From Nitrospirota bacterium (GTDB lineage Bacteria > Nitrospirota > Nitrospiria > 2-01-FULL-66-17), in NCBI GenBank assembly GCA_040757335.1, contig JBFLXB010000011.1, positions 1 to 64,000 on the forward strand: DNA of 64,000 bases, in the 5' to 3' direction. Positions 43,244 to 52,836 of this stretch are shown here, one piece after another (within the stretch, counting starts at the first letter, position 1; every line of letters begins with the position of its first letter). Under the pieces are notes generated by a model that was given only the letters and a program-made list of their open reading frames with translations, was not told the origin of the DNA and did no database searches. Position numbers and translations under genes: made by a program.

Positions 43244-45618
43244 GGAGATTTCGAGGACCGGGGTGCGGAGGCCGGAAGCGCCGAGGGCCTGTTGAGGCCC
43301 TGCTCGGGTCTCATGACGGGAGAGGCCGTTCCGTGCATCCTCGCAAACACGGCCCAGTCGAAGGGTTTGGGCGCGACGGCGTGCAGCGGGATCGCGTCGA
43401 CCTGGCCCTCTCCTGGCGAAGCGGCCAGACACCCGACGATGGCCGCAGGGTCCTCCACCAATCGCCGCACCGTTTCGTACGCCAGGAACTGGGCGAGCGC
43501 CTTGTCTTCCGGAACAGGCGGCGCGCCACGCAGCGTGTGTCCCAAGATCGTGGCTTTGGTCGCAACACTGAGGGGATATCGCTCCGACGTCACTTGGAGC
43601 TGCGGCCACTCGGCGATGGTTCGAGCGACGTAGTCGACCAAACCCTGCACCCCGCCGTCCGGGTGATGGCGGTGCGGCGTGCGCTCGGCCACCACGAAGA
43701 GATGACTCTTGTTGGGCACACCGAGACTGCGACGTAGCGTGCCCAGGATCACGTCGTCGATATACGCATCGGGCTCCGGATGCTCGTTGACCAGAATGCC
43801 TTCGGCCCGCGCCTGATACGCACAAGTCAGCGCCAAGTGCCCGGCTCCCGCACCCATCACCTCCACGAAGAAGATGCTGCCCATGGCGGCGCTGGTCGCC
43901 TTGAGCGACTCGAGGGATTGATTGGCCAGCGCGACCGCGGAGTGAAACCCCAGCGACGTGGTGCGGGCCAGGTTATTGTCGATGGTGCCGGGCATCCCGA
44001 CCACCTGAACCCCGAACCCTTCGAACAACGCCCGCGCGCCGCGCAGGCTCCCATCGCCGCCGATCACGACCAACGCGCCGTCCTTCACGAACGGCTCCAG
44101 GTGCGCCATCGCGACGCGTTGTACCCGCTCGTCTTTGAACTCTTCGAAGCGGCTGCTCCCGATCGGGCTGCTCGCGTGGCTGGCCAACCCGCGCGTGGCC
44201 TGTTCGGTGACGGGCTCGATCCAGTTGTTCGCCAATCCCAAAAACCCGTGGCGGACGAACCGCACCGCCAGCCCGTACTCATCGCCGCTCGCTCGCAGCT
44301 CCTTAAGCGCCGCGCCGGCTCCGGCAAAGTCCCCGCCCGACACCAGCGCGACCAGTTGTTTGATCCGGCCCGGCGCCAGCGTGACGCGGTCGCGGCGTTC
44401 GCGCTCCACGGTCGCCCACACATCGCGCGCCGCCCGTTCGTGGGCGGAGAGACCGACCGCGGTCGAGTAACCCGACAACTCGCCATGCTCGCAGGTCAGC
44501 AACACGACATTGTCCTGTCCCTCCTTGTACTCGCCGAACTCGGCGAAGGCCTCGCGAAACGGGCGGGGGTCGAGATAGGTGATCAACGCGCGCAGCGTAG
44601 AGCTGTGGGTATACAGGCAGGCCACGCCCCCCTGGTGCGCGAGGCCGAGGCGATGAATGCCGTCGATCACGTCCAGGTACAGATCGAAGAACGAGTGACC
44701 GCCGGGATAGCTATACAACGGATGTTTGATCAGTCGTTTGGCAATTTTCACCTCCACCCCCAATGCCCGCGCCGCCTCTTCGACCTCCACGGCTTTTTCC
44801 ACGCCCGTCGCCCATCCGAAATCCTGCGATTCCAACGAGGCATCCACGCTCGCCACGTCCTTGGTCTGTGGACCCAGGACGGCCCGGACCCGCTCGAACA
44901 GTTGGGTGGTGTTGGGACTCGAGCTCACGTAGTGGACAAAGGTCGCGGGATCGAGGTAATTGGGGAGCCGCAGGAAGTCCAGCTGCCGGCCGACCACACC
45001 CAGCATTTGGGCCATGGCTCGGCCCACCGCGTCCGCCTTCAACAGGCCCCGGTCCGGGTCCAAGGTGTTGGCGAGCCTCCTTCCCACGCGGTATGTGCCG
45101 CTCTCCACCCGCGACACGCCGTGGCGCAGCGCAAACAGGAGCGCACGATCGGCCAGGTCCCGCGGCAACAACCAGAAGCGATCCTCACCCAAGTCCAACA
45201 CGATGCGCTCGCCGATCAACTGCGGGGTGAGCTGCGCGCGGGGGACGATGGCCACCGGACGGCGGCGAAGGGGTTTCGTGGTCCTGCCGATCGGCGCACG
45301 CAGCAGCGGCGACAGGGCGCCCTCGGCCAGCGCGCGATTCCAAGCCGCGTAGAAGACCAAGGGATCGTCCCCACACGCGGTTTCGATCAGTGCCTCCCGC
45401 GCCGCTCGATAGGAGGCGGCGTCTGGCGTTCCGGTCTTGAGACGGTCCACGAACTCCTTCACCGCGCCGACCGCTGTGCTGGCCCGCGCCACACGATCGG
45501 TGGCAACCGGAGGCGCCTCAGGCCGAGTCACTCCGTCCACGGTAGATTCCCGGCGGGCCAAGGCTTCGCCGTATGCCACGAGTCCCTCGATGGTCACGAA
45601 GTTCAGGTCGTCAGTCAT
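43240..45618 (-). CDS. Histidine phosphatase / phosphofructokinase-A fusion
   Basis: 792 residues. Residues about 155-400 carry histidine-phosphatase features: LRHG (H166), GGHSFFDLYLDVIDG, and the second His in ACLYTHSSTLRALITYL (H338). Residues about 420-745 are PFK-A-like: SGGDFAGAG, the Arg in GSSRFEEF, IGGDGSLRGA, MPGTIDNN and VEVMGAGAGHLAL. By eye against E. coli PfkA, Arg72, Asp103 and Asp127 are kept, but Arg162 and Arg243, which hold the F6P phosphate, align with Ser and Lys, Asp129 with Asn and Arg171 with Ala. Substrate is therefore open. The N-terminal 150 residues are unassigned. ATG at 45618 has AGGTGG upstream; GTG at 45627 is possible. Confidence 0.75.
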   Translation of the reverse strand: MTDDLNFVTIEGLVAYGEALARRESTVDGVTRPEAPPVATDRVARASTAVGAVKEFVDRLKTGTPDAASYRAAREALIETACGDDPLVFYAAWNRALAEGALSPLLRAPIGRTTKPLRRRPVAIVPRAQLTPQLIGERIVLDLGEDRFWLLPRDLADRALLFALRHGVSRVESGTYRVGRRLANTLDPDRGLLKADAVGRAMAQMLGVVGRQLDFLRLPNYLDPATFVHYVSSSPNTTQLFERVRAVLGPQTKDVASVDASLESQDFGWATGVEKAVEVEEAARALGVEVKIAKRLIKHPLYSYPGGHSFFDLYLDVIDGIHRLGLAHQGGVACLYTHSSTLRALITYLDPRPFREAFAEFGEYKEGQDNVVLLTCEHGELSGYSTAVGLSAHERAARDVWATVERERRDRVTLAPGRIKQLVALVSGGDFAGAGAALKELRASGDEYGLAVRFVRHGFLGLANNWIEPVTEQATRGLASHASSPIGSSRFEEFKDERVQRVAMAHLEPFVKDGALVVIGGDGSLRGARALFEGFGVQVVGMPGTIDNNLARTTSLGFHSAVALANQSLESLKATSAAMGSIFFVEVMGAGAGHLALTCAYQARAEGILVNEHPEPDAYIDDVILGTLRRSLGVPNKSHLFVVAERTPHRHHPDGGVQGLVDYVARTIAEWPQLQVTSERYPLSVATKATILGHTLRGAPPVPEDKALAQFLAYETVRRLVEDPAAIVGCLAASPGEGQVDAIPLHAVAPKPFDWAVFARMHGTASPVMRPEQGLNRPSALPASAPRSSKSP

Positions 45619-45665
45619 CGATGCCACCTACTCGTTCGTGTGACTCCGATTCGCAAGAGATCCCG

Positions 45666-46694
45666 TCAGACCGACTTCACCAACGCGACGACGGTGTGCA
45701 GTCCCGAGGTTCCGCGCGGGTACGCCCGTGCGGCGGTCTCCACCTGGCGCGTCCCGTCCCGCCCCTCCGCCCGCACCACCAGCGTATGAGCGCCGGGAGA
45801 CGGCACGCGCCACTCGTAGGTCCAGTGAGTCCAGGCATAGGGCGGCGACGGTGACAGCGTCGCGTCATGCCATGTCAGGCCGTTGTCCGCACTCACCTCC
45901 ACGCGCCTGATCCCGTGCAGCCCCCCGAACGCGATGCCGCGGATCTCCTGGGTTGCGCCGGTCACCACCTGATAGTGTCCCGGTCGGTCGATACGGGACG
46001 TGACCGGGATCAGGCCCTCGTCGGTCCAGCCGCGTTCCTGCCAATACCCCTTGTGGTCGCGCTCGGCCACCTCGATCTCAGTCAACCATTTCACGTTCTT
46101 GATCCCGAAGATGCCCGGTACCACCGCCCGCAGGGGGTAGCCGTGGTCTCGCGGCAACGACACCCCGTTCATCGAGTGCGCCAACAACACGTCGCCGCGC
46201 AGGGCGCGCTCGAAGGTGATGCTGTCGTGGTAACCGTCCGCGCCTCGAAACACCACGTCAACGGCCGTGTCCAGTGGCCTGGCCTCTTCGAGCAGATGCG
46301 CCAACGGAAAACCGGCCCAGAGCGCGTTGCTGATCAAGCTCCCTCCCGGTTCATTGTCGATACACTGCAGGGTGACCACCTGGTCGACCGAGCGCTGTTC
46401 GAGCACGTCGGCGTATCGCAGGGTCCGGGGTCGCTCCACCGCGCCGTGGAGCGCGAGCGCCCAGTCCGCCACACGAATCGTTGAACCCAGTTCCAGGGAG
46501 TGGTCGCTGTAGTTGACGCGATAGAACTGATCGTTCGGCGTGAGAAACGGCGTCTCGCGAGGCGGCACCGAAAACAGCCGGCCCCAAAAAAACACCCCGG
46601 CTTCAACGGGGCTCGTCACGCTCACCACGGCCCCTGCCGCGGTCGCCGCCAGCAGACGGCGCCGGCTGAACGGGCGCGACATTCGAAGGATCAT
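45666..46694 (-). CDS. Tat-exported sulfite-oxidase-fold molybdoenzyme
   Basis: 342 residues. Tat-type signal SRRRLLAATAAGAVVSV. The Moco domain has NDQFYRVNYS, the molybdenum-ligand Cys111 in TLQCIDNEPGG, and LPRDHGYPLRAVVPGIFGIKNVKWL. A C-terminal Mo-co dimerisation domain follows (GLHGIRRVEVSADNGLTWHDA, TYEWRVPSPGAHTLVVRA). It resembles SorA and related periplasmic oxidases; sulfite is likely but unproven. The cytochrome c gene immediately upstream suggests a SorAB-like pair. Start ATG at 46694; 46682 is possible. Confidence 0.85.
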   Translation of the reverse strand: MILRMSRPFSRRRLLAATAAGAVVSVTSPVEAGVFFWGRLFSVPPRETPFLTPNDQFYRVNYSDHSLELGSTIRVADWALALHGAVERPRTLRYADVLEQRSVDQVVTLQCIDNEPGGSLISNALWAGFPLAHLLEEARPLDTAVDVVFRGADGYHDSITFERALRGDVLLAHSMNGVSLPRDHGYPLRAVVPGIFGIKNVKWLTEIEVAERDHKGYWQERGWTDEGLIPVTSRIDRPGHYQVVTGATQEIRGIAFGGLHGIRRVEVSADNGLTWHDATLSPSPPYAWTHWTYEWRVPSPGAHTLVVRAEGRDGTRQVETAARAYPRGTSGLHTVVALVKSV

Positions 46695-46755
46695 GAACCG
46701 TCCTGCACGCCCGGCCGGACGCTGACAAGTGTCCGCGTCGGGCTCCGTGGGGTGT

Positions 46756-47211
46756 TTATAAAATGCCCGCCACGCGCTGCGCCCATCGCACGTAGCCCAC
46801 GATCTTCGCGACGTCTTCGTCGGATACGCCGGGCACGGGCGGCATGTTGCCGAACCCCCAATGATGAGCCGTGACCCCGCGATTCACGGCCAACAAAAAC
46901 GCCTGGTCGCCGTGATGGCCGGGCTCATAGATCTTCGACAGAAACGAGGGGCCGCGTCCCGTGCCTGCAGCGTGAACGCCGTGGCAACGCGCGCAATGCG
47001 TGTCGAATAGGCGTTTACCGTCGGTGTGTTCAGCGGGCACGTCTGCTGCGGCCACCTGCGCGGCAACGGGGTTACTCGATGCCCCGCCTTCACACGCGGA
47101 CAGTCCCAGGGCGCCGGCCATTGCCCCGGCCGTAAACAGCCGTCGTACTCCGTCACGCCAACGGAACCACCTCGTCCGCCGGCAGGCCGTGGGGATGCGG
47201 TCCCACACCAT
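46756..47211 (-). CDS. Monohaem cytochrome c lipoprotein
   Basis: 151 residues. The N-terminal segment ends with lipobox GLSAC. One CARCH haem site is followed by a later Met ligand in FGNMPPVPGVSDEDVAKIVGYVRW, a class I cytochrome c. GGGAGGTGACG precedes the ATG at 47211. It lies directly upstream of the molybdoenzyme gene and is the probable electron acceptor for it. Confidence 0.88.
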   Translation of the reverse strand: MVWDRIPTACRRTRWFRWRDGVRRLFTAGAMAGALGLSACEGGASSNPVAAQVAAADVPAEHTDGKRLFDTHCARCHGVHAAGTGRGPSFLSKIYEPGHHGDQAFLLAVNRGVTAHHWGFGNMPPVPGVSDEDVAKIVGYVRWAQRVAGIL

Positions 47212-47269
47212 CGTCACCTCCCTGTGCACCACGGGATGATAGTCGCGCACGCGCCGAAACGCAAACCAC

Positions 47270-48364
47270 TCACCCCTGCAGCGCCATCAGTTCGCCAAAC
47301 ACCCGAGACAGGGCTCCGAGCTCCCGCGCGTGCGACCAGAGCAATGCCGGTGAGAGCCGGGGGTTGACGTGCGTGAACATGGCGGTGAGCACCAGCCGCG
47401 ACGCCGGAAACTGTCGATGCAACAGGACGCTGCCGACGCACGGCAGGATATGGTCGTACACGCTGTGCAGGATGACGAGCCGACTGCGCAGCCGCTCAGC
47501 GGGTTCTCGCACCGAGAGTTCCGCGATCGTGTTCCTGAACTCGCGGAGGATTCGTTCCCATTGCTCGGGCGCGCGATCCGGATGAAACGCTCGCATCGCC
47601 GCCACGCAGGCTTGGCCCGCGGGCGACAGCGCGGTAATGCTGGCGTCGATCTCCCCCCACGGTTCCCACGGCCGTCGTCGGCCGATCGCCAGCGTGACCT
47701 CGCGGATGCGATCCCGCTCAGCGGGCGGCGGATCGAAGTGATCGACCACCGCCCGCAGCACGAGAGACCGTCCGTAGGGATCAACGGGCACGGCGATCCC
47801 GTCGCTGCGATACACGTCCTGAAACACCGCCCGCATCAGCTCCCCAAAATCAGCGTAGCCGCCGAATACGCCGAGAAACTCCGGTGGAGCGCTCAAATCG
47901 GGTCGCAAGGCAGCCTTGAGGCTCAGCGTACCCACATAACTCAAACCGATCAGGGCCAACGGTCGTGGCCCACACCAGGCGGACGATTGTCTCACATGAC
48001 TGACCAACCCGACGATCTGGTCGATCGTGGTGGGCGTGAACTCCAGCGCCCGCACCGCAGGGTAATCAGGAGTCAGGACCAGGAACCCGGTTTCCGCCAG
48101 CGCGGTGGCGAAGTTGATGAGACGCGGATCGTCGATGGATTCCGGAACGAACCCGCCGTTCAACACGATCGTCGCGGAGTGGACCGGAGGCTGGTACAGC
48201 CGGACCTGAAGCAGCCCCCCAGTGACCGGCACCACGCGCTCCACCACCGACACGGGGTGGGTCCACCGCTGAAACGGCGAGGGTCGGTTCGGACGCGCGA
48301 TGCGCCAGAAGACGTGCCAGGTGTTGCGCGTGTTCCTCCAGGTCGACCGTTGTGCCGCCGCCAT
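47270..48364 (-). CDS. Alpha/beta-hydrolase-fold protein of unknown substrate
   Basis: 364 residues, soluble. The N-terminal ATIVLNGGFVPESIDDPRLI looks like an oxyanion strand. The nucleophile elbow is IGLSYVGTLSLKAAL (Ser with G-x-S-x-x-G rather than G-x-S-x-G), and a late His may lie in TMFTHVNPRL. The acid is not obvious. The motif order fits the alpha/beta-hydrolase superfamily. It starts with ATG GCGGCG and lies upstream of the cytochrome c gene on the same strand, with divergent ompA on the other side. Confidence 0.7.
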   Translation of the reverse strand: MAAAQRSTWRNTRNTWHVFWRIARPNRPSPFQRWTHPVSVVERVVPVTGGLLQVRLYQPPVHSATIVLNGGFVPESIDDPRLINFATALAETGFLVLTPDYPAVRALEFTPTTIDQIVGLVSHVRQSSAWCGPRPLALIGLSYVGTLSLKAALRPDLSAPPEFLGVFGGYADFGELMRAVFQDVYRSDGIAVPVDPYGRSLVLRAVVDHFDPPPAERDRIREVTLAIGRRRPWEPWGEIDASITALSPAGQACVAAMRAFHPDRAPEQWERILREFRNTIAELSVREPAERLRSRLVILHSVYDHILPCVGSVLLHRQFPASRLVLTAMFTHVNPRLSPALLWSHARELGALSRVFGELMALQG

Positions 48365-48437
48365 GCCGCCGCTATTTCATCCCAACCGTACGTCTAATGT
48401 AAAGCGGCCGTCGGTCGAGAATTTCCCACTGTCTGGC

Positions 48438-48467
48438 TTGACATTCCAAACGCCCCTTTCCTATATA
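48438..48467 (+). promoter_or_regulatory. Promoter of the OmpA-like lipoprotein gene
   Basis: TTGACA (48438-48443), 18-nt spacer, TATATA (48462-48467); TATACT (48464-48469) overlaps. It is about 45 nt before the ATG, with AAGGAGG between. Confidence 0.6.
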
Positions 48468-48511
48468 CTACGCGGATCGTCTTGCCGCTTCGTCCACACC
48501 AAGGAGGACCC

Positions 48512-49192
48512 ATGAAACACCCAGAACGGCCCGGCCCCCTTCACTGGCTCCTGATCCCGATGCTGGTGGGCGGAGCGGGGTCCCTCACCGGTTGCGAAAA
48601 CATGAACCGCACCCAAAAGGGGGCTGTGGCCGGCGCAGCGGTCGGGGCCGGAATGGGCGCCCTGATCGGCAAACAGAGCGGGAGTGCCACCGGCGGCGCC
48701 TTGATTGGCGGCGCGATCGGCGCCGTCTCCGGCGGACTGATCGGCAACTACATGGACCGGCAAGCCGAAGAAATGGAGAAGATGGCGGACACCAAACGCT
48801 CAGGGGACGGGATCATCGTGACCATGAGGGACAAGATCCTCTTTGACGTGGACAGCGCGAGTATCAAGCCCGCCGGGGTCAAGAGCCTTGACCAGCTGGC
48901 GTCGGTCTTGGTCAAGTACCCGAAAACCACGATCACGGTTGCAGGGCACACCGACAACACCGGACGCCCGGACTACAACCTCAAGCTCTCCGAGCGTCGG
49001 GCGAACGCGGTCAAGTTCGCTCTCGCCGACCGCGGCGTCCAGTCCAACCGGATCGCGACGATGGGGTTCGGGGCTCAGAGTCCCGTCGCTTCGAACGTTA
49101 CCCCGGACGGGCGGGCGGAAAATCGCCGGGTCGAGCTGCACATCGTCCCCGACGAGGATCTTCGAAAAGAAGCGGAAGGCCAAGGCGGCTGA
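48512..49192 (+). CDS. OmpA-family lipoprotein with glycine zipper
   Basis: 226 residues. Signal peptide with lipobox SLTGC. A glycine-zipper stretch at about 38-80 (AGAAVGAGMGALIG, GGAIGAVSGGLIG) could insert in the outer membrane. A C-terminal OmpA peptidoglycan-binding domain follows (ILFDVDSASIKPAGVKSL, VAGHTDNTGRPDYNLKLSERRA, ENRRVELHIVP). It is like Pcp/OprF-tail lipoproteins that tether outer membrane to cell wall, and is distinct from the pal at 8486. AAGGAGGACCC precedes the ATG. Confidence 0.9.
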   Translation: MKHPERPGPLHWLLIPMLVGGAGSLTGCENMNRTQKGAVAGAAVGAGMGALIGKQSGSATGGALIGGAIGAVSGGLIGNYMDRQAEEMEKMADTKRSGDGIIVTMRDKILFDVDSASIKPAGVKSLDQLASVLVKYPKTTITVAGHTDNTGRPDYNLKLSERRANAVKFALADRGVQSNRIATMGFGAQSPVASNVTPDGRAENRRVELHIVPDEDLRKEAEGQGG

Positions 49193-49261
49193 CACCCCAG
49201 AGTTCAGCTCCTCCCGGATTCGGCGTGTTCTTGCTCCACGCTCCGCGACCGCTATGGTGGC

Positions 49262-49290
49262 TGGACACCTCGCCGCCTTTTCGCTACACT
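49262..49290 (+). promoter_or_regulatory. Candidate promoter of the PP2C-UPF0182 genes
   Basis: TGGACA (49262-49267), 17-nt spacer, TACACT (49285-49290), 85 nt before the PP2C start. Confidence 0.4.
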
Positions 49291-49375
49291 GACGCGGTTT
49301 CTCAACCTCAGATCAACGATTCACCGCGTCGCAAGGCGCGGGACGAGAGAATGCCGTGAAGGAGTATCCCGCTGC

Positions 49376-50134
49376 ATGAAGATTCGGTCCGCTGGCTCGA
49401 CACACGTCGGACGGGTCCGCAACTCGAACGAAGACCACTTTGGGGCGTTCGACGACCTCGCGCTCTACGTGGTCGCCGACGGGATGGGCGGCCACGCTGC
49501 GGGAGAAGTGGCCAGTCTGATGGCCGTTCAGACGGTCCGCGACGCCTTCCTGGAGGCCGCCTCCGATCGTACCCTGCCGTCGGGGCGGGAGTATGACCCC
49601 AGCCGGCGCCTGGTCTGGGCCATCGAACAAGCCAACCAACGCATTTACACCGCCGGGGTTGAAAACCAAGCCCTCGCCGGGATGGGAACGACGGTGGCGG
49701 CGGTGTGGGTGGAGAATGATGCCGCCTACGTCGCACACGTGGGTGACAGCCGGGTCTATCGCCTGCACGGCCCCGCGTTCGATCAAGTGACGGCGGACCA
49801 CTCTTTGGTCAATGATTACCTCAGCCGGGGCATCATGACCCCGGACGAGGCCGCAGCCCACCCGATGAAACACGTGTTGGTCCGCGCGCTCGGCACCGCA
49901 CCCACGGTCTCGGTCGATGTCCGCCGCATTCCGCTCGAAGCCGGCGATCTCTTCCTGCTCTGCTCGGATGGGTTGTCCAACGTGGTCCCGGTCGAAGAAC
50001 TCGCCGCGATCCTCTCCAAACCGGACAGCGCGCACCTGAGCGCCCAATGCCAGGCGTTGATCGACGCGGCAAACCGTCACGGCGGCCTCGATAACATCAC
50101 GGCCGTGTTGGTCCTCGCCGACGACGGGCCGTAG
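49376..50134 (+). CDS. PP2C-family Ser/Thr protein phosphatase
   Basis: 252 residues. The PP2C metal-binding motifs are in order: RVRNSNEDHFGAF, VVADGMGGHAAGEVASLMA, AHVGDSRVYRL, TADHSLVNDYLSRG, CSDGLSNVV and GGLDNITAVLV. It dephosphorylates Ser/Thr (Stp1/PrpC type). The partner kinase is not in the window. AAGGAG lies upstream of the ATG. It is 28 nt before the UPF0182 gene. Confidence 0.93.
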   Translation: MKIRSAGSTHVGRVRNSNEDHFGAFDDLALYVVADGMGGHAAGEVASLMAVQTVRDAFLEAASDRTLPSGREYDPSRRLVWAIEQANQRIYTAGVENQALAGMGTTVAAVWVENDAAYVAHVGDSRVYRLHGPAFDQVTADHSLVNDYLSRGIMTPDEAAAHPMKHVLVRALGTAPTVSVDVRRIPLEAGDLFLLCSDGLSNVVPVEELAAILSKPDSAHLSAQCQALIDAANRHGGLDNITAVLVLADDGP

Positions 50135-50162
50135 TTCCTCACCTCATCCAGGGGGATCAGTG

Positions 50163-52829
50163 ATGTCGATGCGTGCGTGGATCCTGCTTGCACTCGTCCT
50201 GCTCGTCGTCGTGTTTGGCGGCGCGCTCCTCTCGCTCTATGTCGACGCATTGTGGTTCTCGGAGGTCGGATATCTCTTCGTATTCTCCACCAAACTGAAA
50301 ACCCAGGTCACGCTCGCGGCCGTCATCGGCCTCGCCATGTTCGCCTGGCTCGCCGCCAACGTGCTCGTGGCCTCGCGCCGGCGCCTGACGCTGGTCCCGC
50401 CCCCTTGGGACGCGCTGTTGGCCGGGCGGCCGATTCGCCCGTTGCTCCTGGCTGCCGCGGCGGTCATCGCTGCCGCGCAAGGGCTACAGGCCGCGAGCCA
50501 GTGGCAGGCGTATCTGTTGTTCACCAACCCGATCGCATTCGGCCAATCCGATCCCCTGTTCGGCGAAGATGTCGGATTCTACGTCTTCACGTTGCCGTTC
50601 TTGGTGACGATCAAACAGTGGCTGTTCACCGGCGTCGTGGTGGCCGCCGCGGCGAGCGCCGTGCTGTACGTGGCGAACCAGGAAATTCGGATCGAACCGA
50701 ACCGTTTCTCCATCACGCCCGCCGCCCGCCGGCATCTCCTGTGGGTGGCCGCCGCGGCCGCCCTGGTGGTCGCCTGGGGCTATCGGCTCGATCAGTACCA
50801 GTTGCTGTACGGCCGACGAGGTGTGATCTTTGGGGCCGGGTACGCCGACATCCACGCCCGACTCCCGGCCCTGTACGTGATGGTCGTGGTCGCGGTCGCC
50901 GCGGCCGCGGTACTGATCATCAGCGCAAACCGCCGTGGCTGGGGACTGCCGCTGGCGGCTGGCGCGGCCATCCCGGTGACGGCCCTGGTTGGTGGTTCGT
51001 TGATTCCCGACCTGCTTCACCGCTTCCAGGTCCTCCCGAACGAGATCGTGATGGAACGACCCTACATCGAACACAACATCCGGCTCACGCGCTTCGCGTA
51101 CGGCCTCGACCACGTCGAAGCCAAGGAATTCCCGGCCTCCGACCAGCTGACCCCCAAGCAGGTCGCATCGAACACGCTGACGACCAACAACATTCGCCTG
51201 TGGGATCATCGCCCGCTCCTCTCCACCTATCGACAGCTCCAACAGATCCGCACCTATTACGACTTCATCGACGTGGACAACGACCGCTACGTGATCAACG
51301 GAGAGCTTCGGCAGGTCATGATCTCCCCCCGCGAACTCTCGTATCGGAACCTGCCCAGTCGGATCTGGATCAACGAACACCTCACATACACTCACGGGTA
51401 CGGCGTGACGCTCGGGCCCGTGAACCGCGTCACGCAGGAAGGGCTTCCGGAGTTCTTCATCAAGAACATCCCGCCCGCTTCGTCGACCACCATCAAGGTG
51501 ACCCGTCCCGAGCTGTACTACGGCGAACTGCCGAACGACTACGTGTTCGTCCACACCGCGAACCCCGAGTTTGACTATCCGTCCAGCGACACGAGCCAAT
51601 ACACCACGTACGCGGGTACGGGCGGGATCCCGATGTCGTCGTTCGTCCGGAAGGCCGCGTTCGCCGCCTCCTTCGGGTCGATGAAGATCCTCCTGTCCGA
51701 CGACATCACCGCCGAGAGCCGCATCATGATCAACCGCGCGATCCAGGATCGCGCGACCAAGTTGACTCCGTTCCTCCGGTACGACCAGGACCCGTATATC
51801 GTGATCACGGACGAGGGACGGCTGGTCTGGATCCTGGATGGGTATACGACGACGGATCGGATGCCGTATTCGACGCCGTTGCGGGGGGTGGGCAACTACA
51901 TCCGTAACTCGGTGAAACTCACCATCGACGCGTACGACGGCCGGATCACCGCCTACATCAGCGCGCCCGACGATCCACTCATCCGCGCCTACGCCGCCGC
52001 GTTCCCCGGGCTCCTTCAACCGATCGACGCCATGCCCGCCGATCTGCGTGCACACCTGCGCTACCCCCAGGACCTGTTCCGGATCCAATCGCACCTATTC
52101 GCCACGTATCACATGGAGGATCCCCAAATTTTCTACAACAAGGAGGATCTCTGGGCGATCCCGCAGAAGGGCGAGCAGGACATGGAGCCGTATTACACGA
52201 TCATGAAACTCCCCGGTGAAGCGCGCGAAGAGTTCATCCTCATGATCCCGTACACACCCGCCAAACGCGACAACATGGCGGCGTGGCTCGCCGCGCGGTC
52301 GGACGGCGTCCACTACGGAAAGCTGATCGTCTATTTGTTTCCCAAACAGAAGTTGGTCTATGGCCCGCGGCAAATCGAAGCGCGGATCGACCAGGACGCG
52401 TTGGTCTCTCAGCAGCTCACGCTCTGGACGCAGCGCGGGTCGCAGGCGATCCGGGGCAGCCTGCTCGTTATCCCGATTGAGGATTCGCTGTTGTACGTGG
52501 AGCCGCTGTACCTCGCGGCATCTGAGTCGGGCTCGCTGCCTGAGCTTCGACGGGTCATCGTCGCGTTCGGAAATCGCCTGTTGATGGAGCCGGATCTGGA
52601 CGCGGCGCTCGCCGGCTTGTTCGGAGGTCGGGCACTGGACGTGGCCGGTCCGGCGTCGCCGCGGGAGCTCGCCGCCGGGCCCCCGGGGACCGCCGTCTCG
52701 CTCAGCCGTCAGGCCCTCGAGTACTACCGTCGGGCGCAGACCGCTCTGCGGGAAGGGCGGTGGGAGGCCTACGGCGCGGAGCTCAAGCAGCTGGAACAGG
52801 CCCTGGAAGCGCTTGCCAAGACGCCCTAG
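50163..52829 (+). CDS. UPF0182 family large membrane protein
   Basis: 888 residues. About seven N-terminal transmembrane helices (within residues 1-290), interrupted by SLYVDALWFSEVGYLFVFST and DPLFGEDVGFYVFTLPFLV, are followed by a large external domain with RPYIEHNIRLTRFAYGLD, RTYYDFIDVDNDRYVING and LPNDYVFVHT. These are diagnostic of UPF0182, whose function is unknown. GGGGGATCAGTG precedes ATG50163; the GTG at 50160 is an alternative. The C-terminal 80 residues contain a TPR-like helix pair (ALEYYRRAQTALREGRWEA). Confidence 0.93.
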   Translation: MSMRAWILLALVLLVVVFGGALLSLYVDALWFSEVGYLFVFSTKLKTQVTLAAVIGLAMFAWLAANVLVASRRRLTLVPPPWDALLAGRPIRPLLLAAAAVIAAAQGLQAASQWQAYLLFTNPIAFGQSDPLFGEDVGFYVFTLPFLVTIKQWLFTGVVVAAAASAVLYVANQEIRIEPNRFSITPAARRHLLWVAAAAALVVAWGYRLDQYQLLYGRRGVIFGAGYADIHARLPALYVMVVVAVAAAAVLIISANRRGWGLPLAAGAAIPVTALVGGSLIPDLLHRFQVLPNEIVMERPYIEHNIRLTRFAYGLDHVEAKEFPASDQLTPKQVASNTLTTNNIRLWDHRPLLSTYRQLQQIRTYYDFIDVDNDRYVINGELRQVMISPRELSYRNLPSRIWINEHLTYTHGYGVTLGPVNRVTQEGLPEFFIKNIPPASSTTIKVTRPELYYGELPNDYVFVHTANPEFDYPSSDTSQYTTYAGTGGIPMSSFVRKAAFAASFGSMKILLSDDITAESRIMINRAIQDRATKLTPFLRYDQDPYIVITDEGRLVWILDGYTTTDRMPYSTPLRGVGNYIRNSVKLTIDAYDGRITAYISAPDDPLIRAYAAAFPGLLQPIDAMPADLRAHLRYPQDLFRIQSHLFATYHMEDPQIFYNKEDLWAIPQKGEQDMEPYYTIMKLPGEAREEFILMIPYTPAKRDNMAAWLAARSDGVHYGKLIVYLFPKQKLVYGPRQIEARIDQDALVSQQLTLWTQRGSQAIRGSLLVIPIEDSLLYVEPLYLAASESGSLPELRRVIVAFGNRLLMEPDLDAALAGLFGGRALDVAGPASPRELAAGPPGTAVSLSRQALEYYRRAQTALREGRWEAYGAELKQLEQALEALAKTP

Positions 52830-52836
52830 GGCCGCT

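Noticed and set aside
43780-45789. 669-codon plus-strand frame opposite the PFK fusion
   Set aside because: The minus strand carries clear catalytic motifs, while this frame is low-complexity and overlaps two genes.
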